Of a stretch of 64,000 nucleotides of DNA, positions 53,045 through 61,291 are shown in pieces. The position numbers were made by a program, and so were the translations under genes. The DNA is from Ewingella sp. CoE-038-23 (lineage in GTDB: Bacteria; Pseudomonadota; Gammaproteobacteria; Enterobacterales; Enterobacteriaceae), in assembly GCF_040419245.1 (NCBI RefSeq), contig NZ_JAZHOH010000001.1, positions 1,612,001 to 1,676,000 of the forward strand, in the 5' to 3' direction. Below the pieces are notes generated by a model, which saw only the letters and a program-made list of their open reading frames with translations, ran no database searches and was not told the origin of the DNA. How positions within the stretch are numbered: position 1 is the first letter of the stretch; the number at the start of each line of letters is the position of its first letter.

Positions 53045-53906
53045 GATCTCCGGCAAAGCGCGGATCACTATTATTGACCCGGAAGGCACCTCTGAAGTCG
53101 CTGACTTCGGCGAAGGCGATGTGTGGTATTTCCCGAAAGGCTACGGTCATTCCATTCAAGCATTGGAAGGCGGCGCGCACTTTATTCTGACTTTCGATAA
53201 CGGCCACTTCTCCGAGTTCGGTACTTTCAGTATTACCGACTGGATTGCCCATATGCCGAAAGAAGTCTTGGCGAAAAGCACCAATATGCCGTCGTCTATT
53301 TTCTCTAAAGCCAAGCAGGGCGAAGCCTATATTGTCGCTGGCCGTGTTCCACCGGCACTGCCACTGCCGCACGACAACGGCGGCAGAGATGACTCCAAGC
53401 TGAAGCACCACTACCCGTTGTTGAGCGAGCCACCGTTCTTTGAAAGTGAGGACGGCAGCGTTCACATCGTCTCTTCCAAAGAGTTCCCAGTTTCGACCAC
53501 CATGACCGGCGTGATTGAAATCATGAAGCCGGGCGCGGTGCGCGAACTGCACTGGCACCCGAACGCCAACGAGTGGCAATACTACATTTCTGGCAAAGGC
53601 CGCATGACGGTCTTCGGTTCACACGGCCATGCGCAAACCGAAGAGTTTGTCGCCACCGACGTCGGCTATGTGCCACAGGGCTTTGGTCACTACATTGAGA
53701 ACACCGGCGACGAAGACCTGAAAGTGCTGGTGGTGCTGGATAACGGCATCTATCAGGACATCTCCCTGTCCGACTGGCTGGCGAAAACCCCGTCTTACGT
53801 GCTGGCGCAGAACTTCGACACCACCGAAGAAGAGTGGAATTCACGCCCGGCGGAGAAGTTGGTTATCTCCAAAGGCGCGAAATAATCCGCCGACTCGCCA
53901 TCTCCC

Positions 53907-53932
53907 ACTGCCGCCTCGTGCGGCAGTTTTCT
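53907..53932 (+). terminator. Terminator after the oxalate decarboxylase gene
   Basis: ACTGCCGC (53907-53914), loop CTCGT, GCGGCAGT (53920-53927), then TTTCTTAT. Confidence 0.85.
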
Positions 53933-53942
53933 TATACAAAGT

Positions 53943-54863
53943 TTATGAATTCGGAAGATGCCAAGGCACGCCGTCGGCCCAGCGTTCCACCAGTAAATCA
54001 ATAAAGCCGCGAATGCGCGGCGAGAGGTGCTGCTTGCTCGGGTAGAGCAGGCGGATAGGCTCCGGCTCCATATTGAAGGCCGTCAGCACGGGCACCAGTC
54101 GGCCCGCTTTAATGTCTTCAGCAGTCAGATAAGTCGGCAGATTAATAATGCCGAATCCCGCCAACGCCGACTCGCGCATCGCCTCCGAGCTATCAATATT
54201 CAACCTTCCGGGGCAGTCAAAACTGTAAATTCCCTCTGGCGTTTTAAACTTCCAGTCGCGGCGACGCATCACGCCCGACAGAAACAGATTGTCGTGGTTG
54301 AACAGGTCTTCCGGGCGCTGTGGAATGCCTTTGCGTTGCAGGTACTCCGGCGAGGCGCAGGTCACCACCTGCAGCCAGCCGATGGTGCGCGACAGCAGCC
54401 GCGAGTCGTCGCGCTCATCACCAATGCGAATGGCAATGTCGTAACCTTCCTCAATAATATCGACATAGCGGTCGGAGAAGGAGACATCAGCCTGCAGCTC
54501 GGGCCACTGGTGCAGGTATTCGCCGACCAGCGGCAGAATGTGGCGCTGACCAAACGACAGCGAGGAGGTGAGCTTTAACCTGCCGGTCGGCACCACCCGG
54601 CGCAGCGCCATGGTGCTGTCCACTTCCTCCAGATCTTCTAAAATCTGCCGGCAGCGCTCATACATAATCCGGCCTTCGTCGGTCAGGCTCAGGCTGCGCG
54701 TGGTGCGATTCAACAGCCGCACGCCGAGCCGGGTTTCTAAACGCACGATGCTCTTGCCGACGGCGGAACGGGTCAGCCCCAGAGTGACCGCCGCGCGGGT
54801 ATAACTTCCTGCTCTGACCGCGGCCACAAAGGCGGCGATATCATTGATACTGTTCAGCTCCAC
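53943..54863 (-). CDS. LysR-family regulator (divergent from an esterase gene)
   Basis: 306 residues from the GTG at 54863, with GGGAG 7 nt upstream; longer frames run into the divergent promoter. The helix-turn-helix is SYTRAAVTLGLTRSAVGKSIVRLETRLGVRLLNRTTRSL, typical of the large CrgA/DsdC-like LysR subgroup. The effector domain is intact. It faces the alpha/beta hydrolase gene at 54988 and probably regulates it. It ends close to the terminator of the oxalate decarboxylase gene. Confidence 0.88.
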   Translation of the reverse strand: MELNSINDIAAFVAAVRAGSYTRAAVTLGLTRSAVGKSIVRLETRLGVRLLNRTTRSLSLTDEGRIMYERCRQILEDLEEVDSTMALRRVVPTGRLKLTSSLSFGQRHILPLVGEYLHQWPELQADVSFSDRYVDIIEEGYDIAIRIGDERDDSRLLSRTIGWLQVVTCASPEYLQRKGIPQRPEDLFNHDNLFLSGVMRRRDWKFKTPEGIYSFDCPGRLNIDSSEAMRESALAGFGIINLPTYLTAEDIKAGRLVPVLTAFNMEPEPIRLLYPSKQHLSPRIRGFIDLLVERWADGVPWHLPNS

Positions 54864-54987
54864 GCCGTTCTCCCAGCCGCGATTTGTGGCTATTTGCTTC
54901 CCCAAGTGGGGAAACACATTCCCCAATGTTTTCTATAGCATTCCTTTCTGTCGTGAATCAACGCTAATCACATTAAGAGGAAAGATC

Positions 54988-55917
54988 ATGCTGAATCAAA
55001 AAACGCAGGCCGCGCTGGCGGAAAGTAACCAGATTTTATCGGCGCTGGGGCCAGTGCTTAGGGGCGACAACTCGGCGTCGGATATCCATCAGGTGCGCGC
55101 GGCTTATAATGCTATGCAGGCCAAACAGCCGCACCCCGAGGATGTCAGCCTGACGTCGGTAAATATGGGCGGCGTGCCGGGCTTGCTCATCACGCCGGAC
55201 GAACTGAAAACCGACGCGGTGGTGATGTATATCCACGGCGGCGGATATCTGGTCGGTTCCCCAGAAGGCTATGTGGGAATTGGTGGCAACTATGCCAAGC
55301 TGGTGGGGGCGAGGGTTTATCTGCCGGACTATCGGCTGGCGCCTGAACACCCATTCCCTGCGCCGATTCATGACGTGCTCCGCGCCTATGAATGGCTGCT
55401 AGAGCAGGGCATTGAGGGGAAAAGCATCGTGCTGGCCGGGGAGTCAGCGGGCGGCGCGATGGTGGTCAGCGTGATGGTGGCGGCGCGCAACAAGGGGCTG
55501 CCATTGCCCGCCGGAGGCGTGGCGATCTCCCCGTGGGCTAACCTTGAACATACCGGCGCGTCAATGTTCAACCGCGATGGCTATGACCCGGCCTGTAGCC
55601 GTGAAAGCCTGAACCTGCTGGCGCGCAGCTTCTTGGGAGACGCCTTGCCAAACCATCCGATGGCGTCGCCGGTTTTTGCCGACGTCACCGAGTTGCCGCC
55701 GATCATGATTCAGATTGGTGAAAACGAAGTGATGCTCAGTGACGCCATGCGTCTGGCGACGCACCTTGGCGACCATCGGGTGCGTGTCACGCTGGAGGTG
55801 TGGCCCGGCATGTTCCACGCCTGGCATTTTTACGCCACCATTTTGCCGGAAGCGATGCAGGCGATGACCAACTCCGCGCGCTTTATCGAGCAAGTGTTGC
55901 AAGACGCCGCGCACTAA
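54988..55917 (+). CDS. Cytoplasmic alpha/beta-hydrolase, HSL-type esterase
   Basis: 309 residues from the ATG at 54988 (AGAGG upstream). No signal peptide. Oxyanion motif YIHGGGYLVGSPEGY, nucleophile elbow LAGESAGGAM (Ser), acid in GENEVMLSDAMRLA, and His in GMFHAWHFY form the family IV esterase/lipase set. It should hydrolyse short acyl esters, perhaps detoxifying an acyl or aryl ester. Divergent from a LysR gene, a common arrangement for inducible catabolic or detoxifying enzymes. Different from the exported esterase at 29241-30248. Confidence 0.9.
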   Translation: MLNQKTQAALAESNQILSALGPVLRGDNSASDIHQVRAAYNAMQAKQPHPEDVSLTSVNMGGVPGLLITPDELKTDAVVMYIHGGGYLVGSPEGYVGIGGNYAKLVGARVYLPDYRLAPEHPFPAPIHDVLRAYEWLLEQGIEGKSIVLAGESAGGAMVVSVMVAARNKGLPLPAGGVAISPWANLEHTGASMFNRDGYDPACSRESLNLLARSFLGDALPNHPMASPVFADVTELPPIMIQIGENEVMLSDAMRLATHLGDHRVRVTLEVWPGMFHAWHFYATILPEAMQAMTNSARFIEQVLQDAAH

Positions 55918-55928
55918 ATCGCCCGCCT

Positions 55929-55955
55929 AACCAGTCAGCTTCGCTGGCTGGTTTT
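55929..55955 (+). terminator. Terminator after the esterase gene
   Basis: AACCAGTCAGC (55929-55939), loop TTC, GCTGGCTGGTT (55943-55953) with one G-U pair, then TT. It overlaps the last codon of the convergent DUF2461 gene. Confidence 0.75.
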
Positions 55956-56655
55956 ACTCATCAAACTGCATCTGATTCTTCTTCATGCCTTCAATCTTCA
56001 TCAACATGTCGTACAGCGGCGCCAGCTTGTGGAAGTCCTGACTGAGCTGACTCGCCAGCTTGCCGGAGAACAGCGGCTCCATATCCTGATGATGGCTGAT
56101 CAGCGCGAAAGACTTTTTGTTGTACCAGGTGGCGATTTCGGCTGGCTGATCCTTCACCAGCGGGCGCTTGTAGCTGTCACCTTCCACCGTGAAATGCGAC
56201 GGAATGCGGCGCGCCAGCTTGAGGAACTCCTCGGGTTTTTGATTCAACTGCTGGCGGAACAGGTCCATGGTGACGCGCGTCGCGCTGTAGTAGCCCAGCC
56301 CGTAGCGCCACCAGTCAGGCCCCAGTTCGAAGAAGTAAGTCGGCGCGTCGGTCCAGTTTTTGCGCGAACGCTTAAACGACAGCCACATATTGCTGCGGTA
56401 TATCGACTTATCGTTGGAGAAGCGCGTGTCGCGGTGCATTCTCGACAGGGTTTTACCAATGGACGGACGCACCTCGAACAGTTCGTCAATCACCAGCATG
56501 TCTTGGCTCAGGTCAGACACCAGATGGCGAAACGGGCTGAGCAGGTTCTCCTGATAAACCTCGCGATGCTCTTCGAACCACTCTTTATTGTTGTTCTGGC
56601 TGAGTTGCAGCAGGAAGGTCAAACCCTGCTGATTGAAACCGGAAAACGCGCCCAT
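55954..56655 (-). CDS. DUF2461 (TIGR02453) family protein
   Basis: 233 residues; GAGGGA lies 7 nt before the ATG. The N-terminal NNNKEWFEEHREVYQENLLSPF and central RMHRDTRFSNDKSIYRSNMW segments are the hallmark of DUF2461, also called the TIGR02453 family. A conserved set of Arg, Asp and Lys suggests an enzyme active site, but the function is unknown. The protein appears soluble. It is a single-gene unit. Confidence 0.88.
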   Translation of the reverse strand: MGAFSGFNQQGLTFLLQLSQNNNKEWFEEHREVYQENLLSPFRHLVSDLSQDMLVIDELFEVRPSIGKTLSRMHRDTRFSNDKSIYRSNMWLSFKRSRKNWTDAPTYFFELGPDWWRYGLGYYSATRVTMDLFRQQLNQKPEEFLKLARRIPSHFTVEGDSYKRPLVKDQPAEIATWYNKKSFALISHHQDMEPLFSGKLASQLSQDFHKLAPLYDMLMKIEGMKKNQMQFDE

Positions 56656-56879
56656 GATCGTCCCTCGTGGTTAACTGTCGCCGCCTGTGGGTTTACACAG
56701 GCTGTTCATGCACACAGTATTGCCGAAGATGGCGGCGGATTAAAGCAGCAATCAAAAGTGTCTCCCTATTAATTGTGCAAAGTGTGTCTATATTTGTGTC
56801 GCGCGGCGTGGAAAATGGTGGCCGGAGCATTTCAATCACCTTTTAAAATTTTAATAAAAATCAGCGGGGCAGTCTGGGA

Positions 56880-57797
56880 ATGGGTAGTCAAACGGCAGGG
56901 GTAGAGCATCGCGGCGGGGCCGAGGGCGCAGAGGGAAAACGCGCAACGCAGGGTTGGATTAACGGTTTCTTGGGCATGGTGATTTTTAGCGGATCGCTGC
57001 CCGCCACGCGGGTGGCGGTGCTGGAGTTCGATCCGCTGTTTTTAACCGCCGTGCGCGCCTTAATCGCTGGGTTGTTAGGGGCCGCCATGCTGCTGATGAC
57101 GGCGCAAAAACGCCCGCAGAAACAGGACATTATTCCGCTGATTCTGGTGGCACTCGGCGTGGTGATTGGCTTCCCGCTGCTCACCGCGCTCGCCTTGCAA
57201 CACACCACCTCGGCGCACTCGCTGGTGTATATCGGCCTGCTGCCTCTGGCGACCGCCTGCTTTGGCGTGTTGCGCGGCGGCGAGCGTCCGCGCCCGGCAT
57301 TTTGGGCTTTTTCAGTGTTGGGAAGCCTGCTGGTGGCGGCTTTCGCCCTCAGCCAAGGCTCGGGCAGTTCGTGGCTGGGTGACCTGTTTATGCTGGCCGC
57401 CGTGGTGTTGTGTGGGCTGGGCTATGCCGAAGGTGCTGTCCTGACGCGCAAGCTGGGCGGCTGGCAAGTGATCTGCTGGGCGCTGGTGATTTCTCTGCCG
57501 GTAGCTTTGGCGCTGGCGTGGTACGCCGCACCCGCAAGCTGGCCGGTCGCCAGCCCGCAGGCGTGGGCTTCCCTCGGCTATGTATCGATTTTCAGCATGC
57601 TGATTGGCTTTATCTTCTGGTATCGCGGCCTGTCGATGGGCGGGATCGCCGCCGTCGGCCAGCTCCAGCTGCTCCAGCCTTTCTTCGGGCTGGCGCTGGC
57701 AGGGTGGCTGCTGCAAGAGACCATTCAACCCTCAATGATCGCCGTCATGGCCGGGGTTCTGGCCTGCGTGTTTGGCGCGAAGCGCTTCTCACGTTAA
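56880..57797 (+). CDS. EamA/DMT-family transporter
   Basis: 305 residues with ten hydrophobic helices in two five-helix EamA repeats; PLLTALALQHTTSAHSLVYIGLLPL and IFWYRGLSMGGIAAVGQLQLLQPFF are typical phrases. The cytoplasmic N-terminus (~30 residues, GVEHRGGAEGAEGKRATQ) is polar and longer than usual, and the ribosome site is poor, so the start is uncertain. DMT proteins export amino acids, metabolites or drugs. The substrate is unknown. Confidence 0.85.
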   Translation: MGSQTAGVEHRGGAEGAEGKRATQGWINGFLGMVIFSGSLPATRVAVLEFDPLFLTAVRALIAGLLGAAMLLMTAQKRPQKQDIIPLILVALGVVIGFPLLTALALQHTTSAHSLVYIGLLPLATACFGVLRGGERPRPAFWAFSVLGSLLVAAFALSQGSGSSWLGDLFMLAAVVLCGLGYAEGAVLTRKLGGWQVICWALVISLPVALALAWYAAPASWPVASPQAWASLGYVSIFSMLIGFIFWYRGLSMGGIAAVGQLQLLQPFFGLALAGWLLQETIQPSMIAVMAGVLACVFGAKRFSR

Positions 57798-57808
57798 GCC
57801 TTTCACAC

Positions 57809-57839
57809 GCCATGACACAGCTGTCGTCATGGCGTTTTC
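57809..57839 (+). terminator. Terminator after the EamA gene
   Basis: CGCCATGAC (57809-57817) pairs perfectly with GTCATGGCG (57826-57834), followed by TTTTC. Confidence 0.8.
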
Positions 57840-57855
57840 ACTATTTCTTCCTCTG

Positions 57856-58239
57856 TTACTCGGCGTACTGTGCGATGCCGTTGCCGAACGACCAGTTCTC
57901 TTTCTTCACTTCAACCAGACTGATAAACACATCGCCTTTCGGGATGCTTAACTGCTGCGCAAGCTGGTCGGCAATGGTCTTATACAGCCCCTTTTTCTGA
58001 TCGACAGTTCGGCCTTCATTGAGGGTGATTTGAATGATCACCGTCTGGTCCGTGCGCTGAATGCCAAGATATTCCGGGTCATAGACGAAGTGATCCCGCG
58101 CGTGCTCGTTCAAGATTTGGAAGTTGTCCTTGTCCGGCACATTAATGGCGGTGCGCATCGCCTGATAGATTATCTTGCCAATTTTCCCGATATAGCTGCT
58201 ATCGGCGTTTTTGATGATATCAACGCGTACGATCGGCAT
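57856..58239 (-). CDS. Tautomerase-family protein (4-oxalocrotonate tautomerase-like)
   Basis: 127 residues; GGAG lies 7 nt before the ATG. Pro2 (MPIVRVDI) is the catalytic base of the tautomerase superfamily after Met removal. The protein is twice as long as the 62-residue 4-OT, as in fused or MSAD/cis-CaaD-like members, and contains NEGRTVDQKKGLYKTIADQLAQ. The substrate is unknown. A TetR gene with an adjacent palindrome is divergent from it and probably represses it. Confidence 0.88.
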   Translation of the reverse strand: MPIVRVDIIKNADSSYIGKIGKIIYQAMRTAINVPDKDNFQILNEHARDHFVYDPEYLGIQRTDQTVIIQITLNEGRTVDQKKGLYKTIADQLAQQLSIPKGDVFISLVEVKKENWSFGNGIAQYAE

Positions 58240-58370
58240 GGTCAGTCTCCAGTTTTATAGGGAAGGGTTAAGTGCTCTACTGCTTAAAAAATAAATTACG
58301 ACTATAATTTATTTTTGGCAAGGGATATTTAATCCGCCATCAGCCGTAGAGCAATGGCCTAAATTGTAAT

Positions 58371-58384
58371 ATGATACATATCAT
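58371..58384. promoter_or_regulatory. Palindromic operator, ATGAT-N4-ATCAT
   Basis: ATGATACATATCAT (58371-58384) lies between the divergent tautomerase and TetR genes, 30 bp before the TetR ATG. The core is the same as in both operators at 17581-17618, and the two TetR proteins have almost the same recognition helix. Confidence 0.65.
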
Positions 58385-58414
58385 CTATTGCCAAGTTTAG
58401 CAGGAGTCTGTCCT

Positions 58415-58996
58415 ATGCCACGGGTATCTAAAGCCGAAACCGAGCGCAACCGCGCCCTGATCGAGGAAGTCTCCTCAAAGCTGTTTCGCGAGCAGGGGCT
58501 GAAAGTCAGCGTTGCCGACGTGATGTCCGCCGCCGGGCTGACCCACGGCGGCTTTTACGGCCATTTCAAATCCAAAGATGAGCTGATCGCCATTGCCTGT
58601 GCCAACGCTTTCGACACGGCGGTACACAACTGGCAAGAAGAAGCGGCGTCCGGCGAGACGTTAGCCGAAAAACAAAAAGCGCTGGTGGAGCACTATCTCT
58701 CATCTTCCAATATCAAGAACATGGGCGACGGCTGCCCGCTGGCTTCGCTGGCGAGCGACGTGGCGCGGGAAGATGAAGATAAGCCGGTGCGCGAGGCGTT
58801 TCATCAGGGCACTGAGAAGCTAGTGGAGATCTTTGCCGCCGGGGAGAGCAACCACGCGAAGGCGCTGGCGGCGGTATCGACCATGGTCGGCGCGCTGATC
58901 CTGGCCCGTGCTAACAGCGGCTACTCGGTGGCGGATGATTTTATCTCGGTGGCGAAAGCGCAGCTGTTGGCGGAGATTAAAAACGCCGAGTCCTAA
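58415..58996 (+). CDS. TetR/AcrR-family regulator (divergent from the tautomerase)
   Basis: 193 residues from the ATG at 58415 (GGAG 10 nt upstream). The helix-turn-helix ends AAGLTHGGFYGHFKSKDELIA, the same subgroup as the regulator at 18814. The ligand domain contains a GDGCPLASLASDVAR loop comparable to GCPVAVL in that protein. Likely represses itself and the tautomerase through the palindrome at 58371. The stop codon is 10 bp before the second structured RNA element. Confidence 0.88.
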   Translation: MPRVSKAETERNRALIEEVSSKLFREQGLKVSVADVMSAAGLTHGGFYGHFKSKDELIAIACANAFDTAVHNWQEEAASGETLAEKQKALVEHYLSSSNIKNMGDGCPLASLASDVAREDEDKPVREAFHQGTEKLVEIFAAGESNHAKALAAVSTMVGALILARANSGYSVADDFISVAKAQLLAEIKNAES

Positions 58997-59006
58997 AATT
59001 TAGCTG

Positions 59007-59239
59007 CCACCTAAGCTGCGAAAGTTTTGGTGGTAGCCCAGACAGGGTTCGCAGTACCGGCCTACAAGGATACCGGCCAACCCGAAGGTTGCCCTGCCTG
59101 AGCCACCATAGATATTGTCGCAACATGGCGTGTTGCGAGAACAATAGGCGAACAAAAGCATTAACACTCAGTGTTATACCACTAAGTGATCCTCATAAGT
59201 TAACCGGGCTGCGAAACCCGACTGCGGATTTTGCCGCAG
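59007..59239 (+). ncRNA. Structured RNA element, copy 2 (C4-antisense-like); strand inferred
   Basis: 233 nt, aligned end to end with 11104-11338. CCACC (59007-59011) pairs with GGTGG (59029-59033), which can instead pair with CCACC at 59103-59107. CTGCGAA occurs at 59016-59022 and 59209-59215, and AGGGTTCGCAG (59044-59054) is complementary to both. Further: CAGGG (59043-59047) with CCCTG (59092-59096), CAACC-CGAA-GGTTG, CGCAAC with GTTGCG near 59119-59137, CGGG with CCCG around the second repeat, and CTGCGG (59222-59227) with CCGCAG (59234-59239). Most stems differ in sequence from copy 1 but stay paired, evidence for conserved RNA structure. No clear U-tract terminator follows. Confidence 0.55.
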
Positions 59240-59453
59240 CAAGGCAACTATAGTTAAGTCAGAAGCCTTAACCAAGCGGCTAAATTCTATTCTGCGGCAC
59301 ACTTTCCAAGAAAATTGTCTATATTGCAAAGGGTTACATTGAGCGGATGAATAATTAGGGCGGCGAGCCTCTACCCGTGGGGGATTATTGCCTGCGCCAG
59401 CCGCGAGTCTGCTACTCTTTGGCCATTACTTACGCGCCCTCAAAGGACGATTT
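59240..59453. other. Spacer between structured RNA copy 2 and the pyrophosphatase gene
   Basis: 214 bp. It should hold the promoter of the pyrophosphatase gene; no clear -35/-10 pair or operator is recognised. No ORF with a ribosome site. Confidence 0.4.
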
Positions 59454-60353
59454 ATGATTTCGGTTTTTGGTCATCTCAATCCCGACAGCGATACGATTTG
59501 CAGCGCCCTGGTGACGGCGGACTGGCTCAACGCCTTGGGGAAACCCGCGCAGGCTTTTCGCCTTGGCGAGCTAACACCGGAAACCCTCTATATTCTGAAG
59601 CAGGCCAACAGGGCCGCGCCGCCGCTGTTAGTCGATGATTTAACAGACAAACCCGTGTGGCTGGTGGACTTTACCGAGTTCGAGCAGGGGCCAGTGTCGC
59701 TGCCCGCCAGCAACATTCTTGGCATTATTGATCACCATCGCCTTGGCACGGTAATGACCAAGAACCCGCCAGATATCTGGGTTCGCGCGGTGGGCTGCTG
59801 TGGCACCATCATCTGGCAGATTATGACTCGAGAGTGTGAAATGGCCGTGAGCTCGAGCCAGGCGACGCTACTGTTGGGGGCGATTTTGAGTGATACCGTG
59901 GGGCTGACGTCGCCAACCACCACGGCGCAGGATAAGCAGGCGGTGAAAGCCCTGCTGGCAATTAACGGGTTGAATTATCAGGATTTCCTCGACGGCTTGC
60001 TGGCGGCGAAAACCGATATCAGCGGCAAAACGGCTGCGGAATTACTGCAAAAAGACGCCAAAAATTACACCATTAACGGTGTGTCACTGCTGTTGGCGCA
60101 AATTGAAGTGAGCGCCTTCGCCGCCGTGACGCCGCTCTTGCCGCAGCTGCTCGAAGAGATAGAGCGCGAGCGTCAGGCCAGGGGATTGGACATCGTGGTA
60201 CTGATCCTGACCGATATTTCCCTGCGCAACTCGACGCTCTACTTCTCTCACAACGCCATTTTGCCGCAGGGCGCGTGCTCGCTGCCGGGAGCAATTAGCC
60301 GCAAAAAAGAGATCCTGCCTTATATCAATGACTTACTGACTAAGGCCCGTTAG
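59454..60353 (+). CDS. ppaC: Family II (Mn-dependent) inorganic pyrophosphatase
   Basis: 299 residues from the ATG at 59454 (AAAGGA 9 nt upstream). DHH-family motifs: GHLNPDSDTICSAL (I), VWLVDFTEF (II), GIIDHHRLG (III, the DHH) and LLLGAILSDTVGL (IV). The C-terminal DHHA2 domain ends with SRKKEILPYI, the substrate-binding SRKK motif. It hydrolyses pyrophosphate to phosphate in the cytoplasm with Mn2+ or Co2+. E. coli uses the unrelated family I enzyme, so a family II enzyme in an enterobacterium is an accessory trait. It overlaps the convergent next gene by 4 bp. Confidence 0.9.
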   Translation: MISVFGHLNPDSDTICSALVTADWLNALGKPAQAFRLGELTPETLYILKQANRAAPPLLVDDLTDKPVWLVDFTEFEQGPVSLPASNILGIIDHHRLGTVMTKNPPDIWVRAVGCCGTIIWQIMTRECEMAVSSSQATLLLGAILSDTVGLTSPTTTAQDKQAVKALLAINGLNYQDFLDGLLAAKTDISGKTAAELLQKDAKNYTINGVSLLLAQIEVSAFAAVTPLLPQLLEEIERERQARGLDIVVLILTDISLRNSTLYFSHNAILPQGACSLPGAISRKKEILPYINDLLTKAR

Positions 60354-61216
60354 CCCGCCAGCTGGTTCAGTTTATCCATCGCGGCCTGTGGAATAACCAG
60401 CCCGGCGGCGGCGAGGTTGTGCTGCAAATGGCTCACCGACGAGGTGCCGGGGATCAGCAAAATGTTTGGCGAACGGCGCAACAGCCACGCCAGCGCCACT
60501 TGGATAGTTGAAGCATTCAGCTCATCCGCCACCTGCTGCAAACCCGCTGACTGCAAGGGGTTGAAGCCGCCGAGTGGGAAGAACGGCACGTAGGCGATGC
60601 CTTGCTCTGCCAGTTCGTCAATCAGCGCGTCGTCCTTGCGGTGAGCCAAATTGTACATATTCTGTACACAGACAATCGGCGCGATACTGCGCGCTTCGGC
60701 GACCTGTTTCGCGGTGACATTACTCACCCCAATGTGGCGTATCAGCCCCTGATGCTGCAGCTCGGCCAGCGCGTTAAGCTGTTCTTCTATCGATCCTTCC
60801 GTCGGTTTATGGGTATCAAACATGATGCGCAGGTTAACCACGTCGAGCACGTCCAGTTGCAGATTGCGTAAATTATCATGCACCGCCGAGGTCAACTCCT
60901 GCGCCGAATAGGCCTTCAGCCATGAGCCGTCGCTGCCACGCTTCGCGCCCACTTTAGTGACAATCGTCAGGTCATCGGAATAAGGATGCAGCGCCTCGCG
61001 CACCAGCTGATTGGTGATGTGCGGGCCATAAAAATCACTGGTATCAATGTGATTTACGCCAGATGCCGCGGCCTCACGCAGCACGGCCAGCGCTGCGTTT
61101 TTATCTTTTGGCGGGCCGAACACGCCCGGACCGGCGAGCTGCATGGTGCCGTAGCCCAGACGTTTTACACTGTGCGTGCCGAGGGTGAATGTGCCGCTGT
61201 TATCGATGCTCGTCAT
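60350..61216 (-). CDS. Aldo/keto reductase
   Basis: 288 residues from the ATG at 61216; longer in-frame starts enter the divergent promoter. The TIM-barrel features are RLGYGTMQLAG, GVNHIDTSDFYG (catalytic Asp and Tyr), TKVGAKRG (Lys) and the NADPH-binding end LIPGTSSVSHLQHNLAA. The usual His in the LxHxP strand is replaced, as the strand reads VVNLRIMFDTH. Resembles YdbC-type reductases using NADPH. The divergent TetR gene at 61292 probably controls it. Confidence 0.9.
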   Translation of the reverse strand: MTSIDNSGTFTLGTHSVKRLGYGTMQLAGPGVFGPPKDKNAALAVLREAAASGVNHIDTSDFYGPHITNQLVREALHPYSDDLTIVTKVGAKRGSDGSWLKAYSAQELTSAVHDNLRNLQLDVLDVVNLRIMFDTHKPTEGSIEEQLNALAELQHQGLIRHIGVSNVTAKQVAEARSIAPIVCVQNMYNLAHRKDDALIDELAEQGIAYVPFFPLGGFNPLQSAGLQQVADELNASTIQVALAWLLRRSPNILLIPGTSSVSHLQHNLAAAGLVIPQAAMDKLNQLAG

Positions 61217-61291
61217 AGTTGTCTTCTTGCCTTCGCTGAGTAGGGGAAGTACAAGTATATGAATCATCCTTCAGGTTTAGAATTCGCATTT

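Larger units (their letters stand above)
51645..53885 (+). pseudogene. oxdC: Tat-exported oxalate decarboxylase (bicupin), split by an IS element
   Basis: Removing the element and one copy of the 9-bp target repeat joins 51645-51982 to 53054-53885: 1170 bp, an uninterrupted 389-codon frame across the join (...YMISG-KARITI...), close to the 385 residues of B. subtilis OxdC. Start MLTRRDMLKMSAAGAATVSL is a twin-arginine signal. Each cupin has the Mn motif (ELHWHAIAAEW and ELHWHPNANEW) with a later His (GYGHSI, GFGHYI). The active-site lid reads SEFGT where B. subtilis has SENST; the key Glu is kept. The enzyme would turn oxalate into formate and CO2 in the periplasm. As it stands the gene is interrupted and presumably non-functional. 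Confidence 0.93.
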
